This document shows positions 34,682 through 43,309 of a stretch of 64,000 nucleotides of DNA, one piece after another. The notes below the pieces were generated by a model. The model was not told where the DNA came from. It was given only the letters and a program-made list of their open reading frames with translations, and did no database searches. A program made the position numbers and the translations under genes. Within the stretch, counting starts at the first letter, position 1; each line of letters begins with the position of its first letter. This stretch comes from Nostoc flagelliforme FACHB-838 (lineage in GTDB: Bacteria > Cyanobacteriota > Cyanobacteriia > Cyanobacteriales > Nostocaceae): NCBI RefSeq assembly GCF_014698065.1, contig NZ_JACJSI010000038.1, forward strand, positions 1 to 64,000, written 5' to 3'.

Positions 34682-35536
34682 TTAGGTATTGATTGAAGCA
34701 ACTTCTACTGAGCCATTTGCCACAGAGCCATCATTTAGAATAGGCTTGCGGGTTTTCAGGTCAAATTTAAAGCCATGTGGCAAAATATGAAGCTTTGCTC
34801 CACAAATCGCCAAAGACTCATCCTTCAAAATTTCGCCCATATTGTTATATGTAGCCTCTGATTCATCAACAATTGTAACCGCACCTTCACCAATCACTTC
34901 AATTTGGTTATCTGTCACTACCATAGCGGTATTTTCATCAATACCAAATCCCAAGACAGCAGGCTCTAGTATTAAAGCTGAAATTAATCGTCCCAAGCGT
35001 CCACGCTGAGAAAAATGCTGGTCAATTACTACTCCTGGTAAAAATCCCATACCTGGGCCCATTTCAACAGTTTCAATCCGAGGATGTGTCTGAGAGTCAC
35101 CTTCTACAATCATTTTATCTGGCATCACAGCAGCTCCGGCGCTTGTGCCTGCGATAACTATACCTTCAGAGAACCGTTTATGAATCGCCTCATCGATTTC
35201 GGTATCCTTAAGAATACTGGTAATACGAGCTTGATCTCCTCCAGTAAAAAATACCCCAGTTGCTTTGTTAATAGCTTCCAATGCGGTAGATGAAGATGCA
35301 TCTTGGCGCGTTTCTGTATCAAGTATGCGAACATTTTCGGCTCCCAGGCGCTCAAACACTCTAATGTAATTTTCTCCCACTTCTCTTGGTAGTTCTGTGG
35401 CTGCTGTCATAATTACAATGTATGCTTTTGTACCCCCAGCGCGTCGTACAAAGTCACGCAAAATTACGGAATCACCCTCTTTATCTTCGGCTCCGCCAAT
35501 AATTACTAACTGCCGTTTGATATTAGTTTGCACCAT
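34682..35536 (-). CDS. cphB: Cyanophycinase
   Basis: 284 residues. A cytosolic serine exopeptidase (family S51) that cuts cyanophycin (multi-L-arginyl-poly-L-aspartate) into beta-Asp-Arg dipeptides. The nucleophile is S132 in AGTSAGAAVM, with H174 (IDQHFSQRGR) and E201 (GIDENTAM). These match the catalytic triad numbering of the Synechocystis enzyme. Q173 and R178 of the binding pocket are also visible. A strong AGGAG lies 5 bases before the ATG. It is on the opposite strand to the CphA2 gene 900 bp away, with a 67-residue gene between, so this locus holds both dipeptide release and dipeptide re-use. Confidence 0.95.
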   Translation of the reverse strand: MVQTNIKRQLVIIGGAEDKEGDSVILRDFVRRAGGTKAYIVIMTAATELPREVGENYIRVFERLGAENVRILDTETRQDASSSTALEAINKATGVFFTGGDQARITSILKDTEIDEAIHKRFSEGIVIAGTSAGAAVMPDKMIVEGDSQTHPRIETVEMGPGMGFLPGVVIDQHFSQRGRLGRLISALILEPAVLGFGIDENTAMVVTDNQIEVIGEGAVTIVDESEATYNNMGEILKDESLAICGAKLHILPHGFKFDLKTRKPILNDGSVANGSVEVASINT

Positions 35537-35915
35537 GATGTCTCCTGATTTGAATTAATCAATTTCACTAAACCATGACAATTAAAACTATCAAATCATC
35601 CCTTTGGTAGATTACTTGATAGAAGTAGGATTAACATTTGCGTAGACGTATACCCCTACGGGGAAGCAACCTACGCGCAGCGTCTCCAAGAGTTGCGGCT
35701 TGTCGCTAAAGATGGCAATTACACCAAAAAATTTTCCCGAATAATTACTTACTAAATAAAATCTACAACGTCAACTGCCTCTAGAAAATGCATCTAGAGG
35801 CATTCTTAGGCATTGTTGGCTATGTTACTAATTGCCGATTGGAGATTTATTGAGCGATCGCAAGTAATTTGATATTCACTCTAGTTGCCTGCAATTAGAT
35901 ATTTAATGAGAATTC
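35537..35915. other. Intergenic region with two repeats
   Basis: At about 35640-35690 there is a GCGTAGACGTATACCCCTAC ... CTACGCGCAGCGTCTCC palindromic repeat of the same type as at 1050. At 35776-35802 there is a 9-bp hairpin (TGCCTCTAG / CTAGAGGCA) that could terminate the minus-strand 67-residue gene. A HIP1-like GCGATCGCA lies near 35855. No gene. Confidence 0.5.
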
Positions 35916-36119
35916 CTAATGAATGCGACTTCTGTAAAGCAAGTTAGTTAAGAAAAAACGTGCTTGTTCTAATGGGAGATGCCTGGGTTTGCCTTGGTAA
36001 ACAATTTGATATTCATTCATATCCTCTCCATCTCCATGCCCAGAAATCAGCTTTTGGTGAAAAGCTTCCTCAGCAAGTTCTCGAATTTCATCTCTTAGAG
36101 CAGCTTGTGTGCTATTCAT
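35916..36119 (-). CDS. Small conserved hypothetical protein (67 residues)
   Basis: 67 residues, MNSTQAALRDEIRELAEEAF at the start, then a short linker and YQIVYQGKPRHLPLEQARFF with LTNLLYRSRIH at the end. It looks like a compact alpha-beta protein with an Asp/Glu-rich centre (GHGDGEDMNEY). GAGAG precedes the ATG. Codon use is ordinary for the region. It sits between the cyanophycinase and CphA2 genes. A cyanophycin link is possible by position only. Confidence 0.6.
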   Translation of the reverse strand: MNSTQAALRDEIRELAEEAFHQKLISGHGDGEDMNEYQIVYQGKPRHLPLEQARFFLTNLLYRSRIH

Positions 36120-36434
36120 ACTTTGCTCTCTTTTTAATACCCCATATTTATTTATACAATTTTTTAGCTCAGTCTTGCACCTTTCAAAGGTTATATCTTT
36201 GATTATTCATGAGGATGAATTTACTGTGATTGATTTCTTACAGAAGAATGGAGATTTAATTATGCCTTGAGGTAGTTGAAAATGCTTAGTGATAGAGTTA
36301 GTCTGAGTTCTGATTGACTTAATTGCAAAGCTATCACTCTCCAAAATTAATGCAATCAATCTTCAATCAATAATTCTGAGTAACTACAACTCAGCCTTTA
36401 AAATTTAGGGTGTTTAGCCAAAGGTTCGTAATCA
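36120..36434. other. Divergent promoter region of the CphA2 gene
   Basis: 315 bp, AT-rich, between the divergent 67-residue gene and the CphA2 gene. No open frame. I looked for an NtcA box (GTA-N8-TAC) and found none that is convincing. Confidence 0.4.
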
Positions 36435-38345
36435 ATGGTTCTACAAAAAAGCAGTGAATTAACCCGCATTAATGCTAGAAGAACGGATGTATTCGATATT
36501 TTCAACTTCAAGCATTATACTGGGCCCAACCCTTATCTAGATGTAGGGGCGCTAGTATTTGATTTTGCTCTAATTGAGTCTAGAGAGCCTTTGCCTATTA
36601 AAGATTATATTGCGAGCATTACCGATCGCTATCCAAATCTAGGCAGTCAAACCTACGAATCCCACGCTCATCTATTTGCCCGAGTTGCATCTGAAGTCGG
36701 AAAACTTGATATGGATTTACACCTTAACCACTGGAGTGTTAAGCCATATCCAAATTGCACGCGGATTAGCATCCAATCACTACATGAACGCACAACTAGA
36801 GAAGTAGTGTACTTTGTTTGGGATTGGTTTGAAGCCATTACCCAAGACGAAGACTTTGCCTTTGATGAACAGCTAGTAAGGCTGCAAGATAAATTTCGTG
36901 CATCTATCTACGGTGGCCCCACGGTTTACGCCCTATTGCGAACAGCCTACGAGAAAGGTATTCCCGCCTTTTATTTGTGGGAAGAAGGATTAATGCAATA
37001 CGGTTTTGGAAAAAAACACGTCCGGGGGGTAGCAACAACATTTAATTGTGATAGCCATCTAGATTCGGAGTTCACCACTCGCAAAGATGACTGTAAAGCA
37101 TTCTTAAAAACATTGGGCTTCCCAGTGCCTGAAGGTGATATTGTCTTTTCTGAGAAAGAAGCCTTGACAGCAGCAAGAGAAATTGGCTACCCAGTTGCAG
37201 TTAAGCCAGTTGTCGGTCACAAAGGAATTGGCGTCACGGCTGATGTGCAAGACTCAAAAGAACTGGTAGCCGCTTATAATCGGGCACTGGCATCGATTCC
37301 CGAAGATCAGCTAACCCGAATAATTGTTGAAAAAAGCATCTCAGGATCAGATTTTCGTTTGTTGTGTGTCAATGGTAGATTTGTTGCTGCCACAGAACGC
37401 CGTCCAGCATCGGTTGTTGGTGATGGGTACTTAACGCTTGTAGAATTAATTCGCCAAGAGAACCGCAAACCTGCACGTTTAGACACGCCAACTTCGCCAA
37501 TGAGTAAAATCCAGATTGATGAAGCAATGGAACTCTATCTAGAGGAACAACGCTTATCATTAGACAGCGTAGTTGAGAAGGGACGTACTGTTTACCTGCG
37601 TAAAGTCGCTAATCTTTCAGCCGGAGGTATGAGCATCGATGCAACCCAGACAGTTCATGATGACAATATTATCTTGGCGCAAGATATTGCCCAACACTTC
37701 CAACTGACTTGTCTCGGTATTGATGTGATTACCAAAAGTCTTGCAGAATCTTGGAAGTCTAGTAATTTTGCCATCTTAGAAATTAATGCTGCACCAGGTG
37801 TTTTAATGCATCTTAAACCTTCTGTTGGCGAAAGCGTTGATGTGCCTTCTCATATTTTAGAAACGTTTTTTGAGTCAGGTACAGATGCCAGGATACCAAT
37901 TATTACCTTTAATAAAATCTCAGTTGAAGAACTGCAAGCGACGATTGATCATATCCTTTTACAACATCCCAACTTGACAATAGGCGCTGTTTGTCGAGAT
38001 GCCCTTTTTGTGAATCGCTCGAAAAAAGTATTAAGCAAAGATTACAACAGCAATGTTCAAACTTTACTGCGTCATCCCAAACTTGATTTGCTGATTGCCG
38101 AGTATGCGGAAGACATCTTAGAAGAACAGGGGATATTTTACCAGAAGAGTAATCTCGTAGTTTTGGATAATCCCACCGAAATTGAGATGATTCTGGTGCG
38201 AGATGTTTTCGATAGTTCGACTGTGGTGATTAGAAAAGGCAACGATATTTCTATTCGTCGCAAAGGGTTGATTGAAGATTATACCTTGGGTGAAGATGAA
38301 CCATTTACGCGGGTTTATTTGAAAGAAACCGGGACGATTTTCTAA
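36435..38345 (+). CDS. cphA2: Cyanophycin synthetase-like CphA2
   Basis: 636 residues, much shorter than canonical CphA1 (about 870-900). It has the N-domain (about 1-160; GPNPYLDVGALVFDFALIE), an ATP-grasp G-domain (about 165-485; YPVAVKPVVGHKGIGVTADV, IVEKSISGSDFRLLCV, FAILEINAAPGVLMH) and only a truncated Mur-ligase-like M-domain (about 490-636). The Mur-ligase P-loop (GTNGKT-type) is missing. This is the CphA2 architecture, known in nitrogen-fixing cyanobacteria to polymerise beta-Asp-Arg dipeptides into cyanophycin using one ATP per dipeptide. It would recycle the product of the neighbouring cyanophycinase. ATG at 36435. Confidence 0.9.
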   Translation: MVLQKSSELTRINARRTDVFDIFNFKHYTGPNPYLDVGALVFDFALIESREPLPIKDYIASITDRYPNLGSQTYESHAHLFARVASEVGKLDMDLHLNHWSVKPYPNCTRISIQSLHERTTREVVYFVWDWFEAITQDEDFAFDEQLVRLQDKFRASIYGGPTVYALLRTAYEKGIPAFYLWEEGLMQYGFGKKHVRGVATTFNCDSHLDSEFTTRKDDCKAFLKTLGFPVPEGDIVFSEKEALTAAREIGYPVAVKPVVGHKGIGVTADVQDSKELVAAYNRALASIPEDQLTRIIVEKSISGSDFRLLCVNGRFVAATERRPASVVGDGYLTLVELIRQENRKPARLDTPTSPMSKIQIDEAMELYLEEQRLSLDSVVEKGRTVYLRKVANLSAGGMSIDATQTVHDDNIILAQDIAQHFQLTCLGIDVITKSLAESWKSSNFAILEINAAPGVLMHLKPSVGESVDVPSHILETFFESGTDARIPIITFNKISVEELQATIDHILLQHPNLTIGAVCRDALFVNRSKKVLSKDYNSNVQTLLRHPKLDLLIAEYAEDILEEQGIFYQKSNLVVLDNPTEIEMILVRDVFDSSTVVIRKGNDISIRRKGLIEDYTLGEDEPFTRVYLKETGTIF

Positions 38346-38440
38346 ATAGGGGATTGGGGATTGGGGACTGGCGAAGAAAATATGAGTAAGATTTGGTTAC
38401 GATCTCAATCCCTAGTCCCCAGTCCTCAGTTCAAGCTTGC
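38346..38440. repeat. GGGGATTGGGGACTGG inverted repeat
   Basis: GGGGATTGGGGACTGG (about 38350-38368) and CCCTAGTCCCCAGTCC (about 38410-38425) form an imperfect long stem between the CphA2 and thioredoxin genes. A widespread Nostoc intergenic repeat; it may act as terminator for cphA2. Confidence 0.5.
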
Positions 38441-38519
38441 AAAGGTGGAAAGATTAAAGAGCGCTTGGAGTCAGTTAAACTAAAGAAGAAATTGATTAAT
38501 AAGTTTTAATAATTTTCTT

Positions 38520-39107
38520 ATGAGTACTGCACCTGTTAATTCTCCTGAAAAACCTGAATCTCCATTTGGAAAGCGTCTGAGAAACTTCTTAATTGTAATG
38601 GTAGCGATCGCTCTTAGCGTTGCCCTCGTTTTAGGATTACGAACTGAAACAACCTCAGCAACTCTAGCGAAGTTAAGTGAAACCTCCACACCGTTAGAAG
38701 TAGCCATCAGCAACGGCAAACCATCTCTAGTAGAGTTTTATGCTGATTGGTGTACTGTCTGCCAGAAAATGGCACCAGATATCACTCAACTAGAAACAGA
38801 ATATGCTGACAAGATGAATTTTGTCATGCTGAATGTGGATAATACCAAGTGGCTGCCGGAAATGCTGAGATATCGAGTAGATGGGATTCCCCATTTTGTC
38901 TTTTTGAGTCAGCAAGGAGAAACCATAGCTCAAGCCATCGGCGATCAACCCCGGACGGTTATGGCTAGCAACTTAGAAGCTTTGGTTACTAATTCGTCTC
39001 TTCCTTATGCTCAAGCTAGCGGTAAAGTTTCCAAATTTTCTGCCCCAGCAGCACCAACGACTAATCAAGATGACCCCCGCAGTCATGGCAGCCAAGTAGT
39101 AAATTAA
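38520..39107 (+). CDS. Membrane-anchored thioredoxin-like protein (TxlA/HCF164 type)
   Basis: 195 residues: short cytosolic N-terminus, one transmembrane helix (about 22-41), then a thioredoxin fold (about 55-165) with the active site WCTVC (77-81) and cis-Pro region GIPHFVF. A low-complexity Ala/Pro tail follows. This matches TxlA, the cyanobacterial counterpart of HCF164, which reduces apoproteins such as cytochrome f on the lumenal side of the thylakoid, receiving electrons via CcdA. CcdA is not in the window. ATG at 38520. Confidence 0.9.
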   Translation: MSTAPVNSPEKPESPFGKRLRNFLIVMVAIALSVALVLGLRTETTSATLAKLSETSTPLEVAISNGKPSLVEFYADWCTVCQKMAPDITQLETEYADKMNFVMLNVDNTKWLPEMLRYRVDGIPHFVFLSQQGETIAQAIGDQPRTVMASNLEALVTNSSLPYAQASGKVSKFSAPAAPTTNQDDPRSHGSQVVN

Positions 39108-39141
39108 AATACAGCGTATTTCAGGTAAATGAAGTACATGG

Positions 39142-39169
39142 GTAGGGGCACAACATGTTGTGCCCCTAC
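39142..39169. repeat. GTAGGGGCACAAC palindrome
   Basis: GTAGGGGCACAACATG then TTGTGCCCCTAC: a perfect or near-perfect inverted repeat of 28 bp. Related copies lie at 10131, 56973 and 57063. Confidence 0.75.
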
Positions 39170-39218
39170 GATTATCTGTACCTTACGCCTGTTGCAATCT
39201 GCTGTATCAACTAAAACT

Positions 39219-39429
39219 ATGATGTTTGTAACGAAAATCGTAGTGGTGGTTACTAAACTCGTAACAATGTAACGAAAATTATGATGTTTGTAACGAAAAT
39301 CGTAGTCGTAGTCACTAAAATCGTAGCAATGTAACAAAAATCGTAGTGGTAGTCACTAAACTCGTAACAATGTAACGAAAATTATGATGTTTGTAACGAA
39401 AATCGTAGTGGTAGTTACTAAACTCGTTA
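39219..39429. repeat. Higher-order tandem array, 62-bp unit built of three ~21-bp modules
   Basis: About 3.4 copies of a 62-bp unit. Each unit has three sub-repeats: GTAACGAAAATCGTAGTGGT(A/G), GTTACTAAACTCGTAACAAT and GTAACGAAAATTATGATGTT(T), 20-21 bp each. One copy has lost a module. AT-rich, non-coding. Confidence 0.85.
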
Positions 39430-39591
39430 TTTTAACTAGTAGGGTACGTTAGGTTAAAGCCGTAATCCACCAGTAGACAAACAAAGTGGTGGATTAGGCA
39501 CTTAATAGAAATATTTTTCATAACTAATCATATCGAAAAATATACGCTTTAAGTTGTTACATAGTTAAATTGCCCATTTAGACCGCTTCAT

Positions 39592-40779
39592 CTAAGAGAA
39601 TTGCTGCTTAAGACGCTTATGAGCGTACATTAATTTGTCAGATTTGGCGATTAATTGTTCTAATGACATATTGCTTTCCGGTGAGTAACGCTCTATTCCT
39701 ATACTCATCGAAAGTTCATAGTTGCGGTTTTGCTGTTGATTGAAGTTGGCGATATTTTCTTGCAAATACCTTTGGATAGTATCAGCGTCCTTAAAGTAGG
39801 TGGAGATGAAGACAATAAACTCATCTCCACCTAAACGGGCAACAATATCCGAGTTGTGAAAACTTTGCTTGAGTAATCGACCGGCATCAACAATCAAAGC
39901 ATCTCCCATGTCGTGACCAAAGGTGTCGTTAATCTGTTTTAGCCCATCTAAATCAATGAAGACAACCCAGCAATCCGCTTTCACGCGGTGAGCAGTTTTT
40001 AACTCTTGTTCAGCCATCAGGAAGAAACCACGTCGGTTATGCAAACCTGTTAATTCATCAGTGAGTGATGCATGTTTGCGGTTGCGAACTTCCTGAATGA
40101 GTTCCATCTGAGCGATCGCTTGACGGGTTAGGCGGCGCAGTGCATCTAACTGCTGGTAACTTAAAAGACGAGGAGTGGTATCGAATACGCACAATGTCCC
40201 GATGGCAAAACCATTGGGTGTAACTAGTGGAGCGCCAGCATAAAAACGAATTTTCGGATTACCTTTGACTAGGGGATTATGAGTAAAGCGATCGTCTTTG
40301 ATGGCGTTGGGAATCACTAATATATCATCTGGTTGAAGAATGGCATAAGAGCAAAAAGACCAATCTCTGGGTGTTTCCCTAGCTATTAATCCCACCTTAG
40401 ATTTAAACCATTGGCGATCGCTATCAATTAAGCTAATTAAAGCAATTGGAGTTTTACAAATGTAGGCAGCAAGAGCAGTTATATCATCAAATGCCTCTTC
40501 AGGTAAGGTATCCAGAATATTGTAGTCTGCCAATGCTTTGAGTCTTTCTGCTTCATTGTCAGGTAGCGGGGCAACTTGTGTTTTCACAGATAAGTGTTTG
40601 AACCTTAGCCAAGAAAGTCTGGAACGCTGAAAATTTTGCAACAACCGGAGGATTACCTCTTTAGCAGCAATGCTAGGTGACATAAACATCTGTGCAACAA
40701 AGGTTAACATCCGGTTAAATATAAATAAATATTGTATTACATGATGTTGCTCATGTTCTTGGCTTACTCTGTTGTTCAT
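39592..40779 (-). CDS. GAF-GGDEF diguanylate cyclase
   Basis: 395 residues. After a ~70-residue N-terminus comes a GAF domain (about 75-225; [46 protein letters not shown]), then a GGDEF domain (about 235-395) with intact GGDEF (LGGDEFIVF) and [12 protein letters not shown]. It should therefore make cyclic di-GMP from GTP. The inhibitory RxxD I-site is absent (HNSD precedes the active loop), so product inhibition is not expected. No EAL domain. Soluble. AGGGTGAC precedes the start. Stand-alone gene. Confidence 0.92.
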   Translation of the reverse strand: MNNRVSQEHEQHHVIQYLFIFNRMLTFVAQMFMSPSIAAKEVILRLLQNFQRSRLSWLRFKHLSVKTQVAPLPDNEAERLKALADYNILDTLPEEAFDDITALAAYICKTPIALISLIDSDRQWFKSKVGLIARETPRDWSFCSYAILQPDDILVIPNAIKDDRFTHNPLVKGNPKIRFYAGAPLVTPNGFAIGTLCVFDTTPRLLSYQQLDALRRLTRQAIAQMELIQEVRNRKHASLTDELTGLHNRRGFFLMAEQELKTAHRVKADCWVVFIDLDGLKQINDTFGHDMGDALIVDAGRLLKQSFHNSDIVARLGGDEFIVFISTYFKDADTIQRYLQENIANFNQQQNRNYELSMSIGIERYSPESNMSLEQLIAKSDKLMYAHKRLKQQFS

Positions 40780-41454
40780 GTCACCCTAGCTTTCAGTGTG
40801 CAAATTCCCTAAGTATGAAGATACTTACAAGGTCTTGTGCCCAAAGCCAGCTTGAAAAATATTAATATTAGCTAAAAATTATCAAAACTTATCATCCTAT
40901 CAGAGTTATTTGTAAATGCTTGATATTTTTAATACTTGCAATTTATGTATATGCACAGAAGTTTCGAGGGTGGCTTCCGTCCCTCGAAACTTTTTCTTCC
41001 CATCTTTTGTCTAGCAGATGCTGTGCAAACGATGCAGTAGCTTGGAATTAGATGGGTTTGAGAGCAGCAGATAAATTATTACCTCTTGTCTCTTACCTCC
41101 TTCATGAGTTGGAGTACAGAAGTGGACTCACTTTTTCTCGCTACCAGCAACGATTTTGATGTTTCCTTTGGCAAGTGCTTCTAATGCTTCGCCTTGGGCA
41201 TCTTCTTGCTTCTTCTCACCACCTGCTTGAGCGATCGCTTAATTTTGCAGCACAGTCTGGTTCATCTCTGCGCTTATGTGCAGAGATGAACCGATATAGA
41301 GAAACTCAAAGCCTGAAAAACTTTGACCTAAGCATTGTCAGTTAGTGTCAGACAATCCCAAATGGTTGCTCAAGTCTCAAGAGTGATTACAGCAGGAATT
41401 AAAATTTATGTAGAGTTTTCCCGATAACCAAACCAACCAATATTGCAATCCACT
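40780..41454. other. Intergenic region with an orphan terminator and a small relic
   Basis: Holds the hairpin at 40960-40996 and, on the minus strand at 41128-41238, a 37-codon frame without start ending GNIKIVAGSEKK (acidic/Lys-rich GGEKKQEDAQGEALEAL before it). The latter looks like the C-terminus of a small protein whose 5' part is interrupted at a HIP1 site. Low certainty. No complete gene. Confidence 0.4.
40960..40996 (+). terminator. Strong intrinsic-terminator-like hairpin with no upstream gene
   Basis: AGTTTCGAGGG, loop TGGCTTCCGT, CCCTCGAAACT, then TTTTCTTCCC. An 11-bp stem followed by T-rich DNA, oriented to stop plus-strand transcription. The nearest upstream gene (39592-40779) is on the other strand. 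A TTGATA-N18-TATGTA pair at 40920-40949 lies just before it. Confidence 0.5.
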
Positions 41455-41781
41455 CTAAATGGTTGCTACAACTTCCCCGATTTTGCTTGTGTCATAACCG
41501 CCAAGAACTTCAAATTGCGAGTGAACCAGCCGATGCCCTAAAGTACTGAGCAATTGCTGTACTGGCGCTTCTTCCAGATATTCTTTGAGAATCACTAAGT
41601 CATATCGTGACTGATGCAGGGGAATAAGTCCTAGCCCAAAGGTAGTAGCTACAGATGCCGTATACCAATTAATTTGGTTGAAAGCAGCGATTGATACAGT
41701 TTTAGTAATCGGTTTCAGCTTTGATGCTTGATAGGAAAGTAACATAAACCGTAGAAAACTTACAAAGCAATTCTGCCGCAT
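41455..41781 (-). pseudogene. C-terminal relic of a PBP-like (molybdate-type) regulator
   Basis: From about residue 30 the frame reads SIAAFNQINWYTASVATTFG, then LGLIPLHQSRYDLVILKEYL, VQQLLSTLGHRLV and EVLGGYDTSKIGEVVATI. This is the end of a PBP_like domain (the periplasmic-binding-type ligand domain of cytosolic HTH regulators): A-x-x-x-G-L-x-F-I-P-L ... Y-D-L-V-I ... G-G-Y-D-T-S-x-x-G. The HTH part and most of the ligand domain are missing, and the first ~30 residues look unrelated. Probably non-functional. Confidence 0.6.
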
Positions 41782-41920
41782 GGGTAAATTTTACCCAAAC
41801 TGAAAATTGTTAATTTTACTCAGAGCAAAATGTATACAGCATTAGCAATACTGCGTCACCTTTACTGTGCAGAAATGAGATGAAATTGCAGTTTTTAGCA
41901 AAATAAAAATGGAGAGAGTA

Positions 41921-42274
41921 ATGATTACCGAAGAAGACTTAGCCCAACAATTTACCCTTATTATTGAGCAAGCTCACCCAAAAGCATGGAAATTACTACG
42001 CCACTGCTATGTAAAAGTGCTAAATTCTAAATCAAAAGGAGCGTATATTCCTCATGCCAAATATGTCAAAATTTACTGTCCTGACAGACTGATTGCTGCT
42101 GTAATAGAAGAAAAGAATTTACTGATAGAAGTGGCAGAATATATGGGGCTAGTTAAAGTTGTTTGCGTGAATGCTACAAATCTGTTAAACGACCCCAAAT
42201 CGCCGATTAAGAAGGTTTATCCTCAATTGTGGTTAGATTTGATGTGGATTGTTACGCAAAAGCAAGAACTATGA
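41921..42274 (+). CDS. Hypothetical protein (117 residues)
   Basis: 117 residues, starting MITEEDLAQQFTLIIEQAHP and rich in Lys with mixed helices and strands (KYVKIYCPDRLIAAVIEEKN, YPQLWLDLMWIV near the end). No known motif, signal or membrane helix. A Met four codons earlier (41909) is possible, but GGAGAG six bases before 41921 decides for the later one. Stand-alone gene among small frames. Function unknown. Confidence 0.55.
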   Translation: MITEEDLAQQFTLIIEQAHPKAWKLLRHCYVKVLNSKSKGAYIPHAKYVKIYCPDRLIAAVIEEKNLLIEVAEYMGLVKVVCVNATNLLNDPKSPIKKVYPQLWLDLMWIVTQKQEL

Positions 42275-42347
42275 AAACTGAAAATTATTGTAATATTAAT
42301 GCTGTAAATCCATACTTTTTTAATGTCTTAAAGCACCAAAAAATCTT

Positions 42348-42446
42348 ATGAATCAGCCTTACCTTTCTCCAGAGGATTTGCCTTCAAATCTGACCATTCA
42401 ATTGAGTGAACTTCTCTTCAGACAACTAGAAGAAGCAACAAAGTAA
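42348..42446 (+). CDS. Possible 32-residue peptide
   Basis: ATG 42348 to TAA 42446 encodes MNQPYLSPEDLPSNLTIQLS and ELLFRQLEEATK. It looks protein-like (a helix cap and an amphipathic helix) and follows the 117-residue gene by 73 bp. There is no good ribosome-binding site. It could be a real small protein or a relic of a longer one. Confidence 0.25.
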   Translation: MNQPYLSPEDLPSNLTIQLSELLFRQLEEATK

Positions 42447-42557
42447 AAATTTTTCTTAGCAGGCGATGTCTGACGACAAGCCGCTCTGCGTCTACGCATC
42501 ACCCGCATTTTGTTGTCAAGTTGCCATTGGTATTTCAAAATTAATAGTGGGATTCTA

Positions 42558-42749
42558 ATGTTAATCATGATTTGCCCTGATATAGAAAGTTATCAGAACA
42601 TCATGACAAGTGTTCCCCAATTCACCGATATGTTGAAAAGATTTACTAACAGAGGTAGGATTACTGTCAGCCCTCCATCTGGCAAAGGTGTACCGTGGGT
42701 ACTCAGTATAGATGAAATCTTGCCTGAAGAAGGCTCACCGACTGCCTGA
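42558..42749 (+). CDS. Possible small protein (63 residues)
   Basis: 63 residues from ATG 42558: MLIMICPDIESYQNIMTSVP, then FTDMLKRFTNRGRITVSPPS and GKGVPWVLSIDEILPEEG. Composition is protein-like, and the frame ends before the next gene. The start is uncertain (frame open from 42510). No known family. Between 42447 and 42557 there is a GTCTGACGACAAGCC-type repeat. Confidence 0.4.
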   Translation: MLIMICPDIESYQNIMTSVPQFTDMLKRFTNRGRITVSPPSGKGVPWVLSIDEILPEEGSPTA

Positions 42750-42889
42750 TAGATACACTGGAAATTATTCCAGGAAAACCGTTACATCAGCAGTATTAAT
42801 CGCTAAATCAACTTTGCTGCTAAATTTCTGAATACGGTGGAATAATTTTCTCTACCTGGAGTAATTTCCAATATTACATCAAGCTTAAA

Positions 42890-43120
42890 CTACTCTTTAT
42901 ACGACTCTAAAATCCCACTGCGAATCATCAATTGCGGCCAAAACAATACAAAAAATACCATCCATGTTCCTATAGGAATAGAGACGAGAACTGTTAGCCA
43001 GATAGTTTTAAATAGTAACCAGCTACCACCAATCAGTGTTACCCCTGTAAGAACTATAGACCAGGGCTGACACCACCAAGGTTTGTAGTTCCAAGGACTT
43101 ATGGGCTTTTGTTCAGACAT
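42890..43120 (-). CDS. DUF6737-like small membrane protein
   Basis: 76 residues: SPWNYKPWWCQPWSIVLTG is a distinctive cyanobacterial signature, followed by two hydrophobic helices (about 22-42 and 45-65) and a short charged tail. This matches a small two-helix membrane protein family conserved in cyanobacteria (I recall it as DUF6737; name not verified). Function unknown. Convergent with the small frame at 42558-42749. Confidence 0.75.
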   Translation of the reverse strand: MSEQKPISPWNYKPWWCQPWSIVLTGVTLIGGSWLLFKTIWLTVLVSIPIGTWMVFFVLFWPQLMIRSGILESYKE

Positions 43121-43309
43121 TAGTTTTTTTAGTAAAACTCCAAATATTTCCTATAATAGTACCCTTGAGGGTACTATTAAAATTTTATTCCGTAACTAAT
43201 ATGAGTATTAGCAGCAGTTTATTGGTATTACTTGCAATAATTTTTGGTCATTACTAAATAATAAACTGAAGCTTCCAGACTTTAAACTGTAAATATGGGA
43301 GATCCTTCA

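Larger units (their letters stand above)
39108..39591. other. Intergenic region dominated by repeats
   Basis: Contains the palindrome at 39142-39169 and the tandem array at 39219-39429, then 160 bp with no identifiable element. Frames across the array are spurious. Confidence 0.6.

Noticed and set aside
39104..39337. 77-codon minus-strand frame rich in Tyr and Asp
   Set aside because: It lies in the tandem array and palindrome; the repeating YDYDF pattern is a repeat artefact.
41128..41238. Small minus-strand gene ending GNIKIVAGSEKK
   Set aside because: No start codon in the open part; a stop precedes it at a HIP1 site. Mentioned only as a possible relic.
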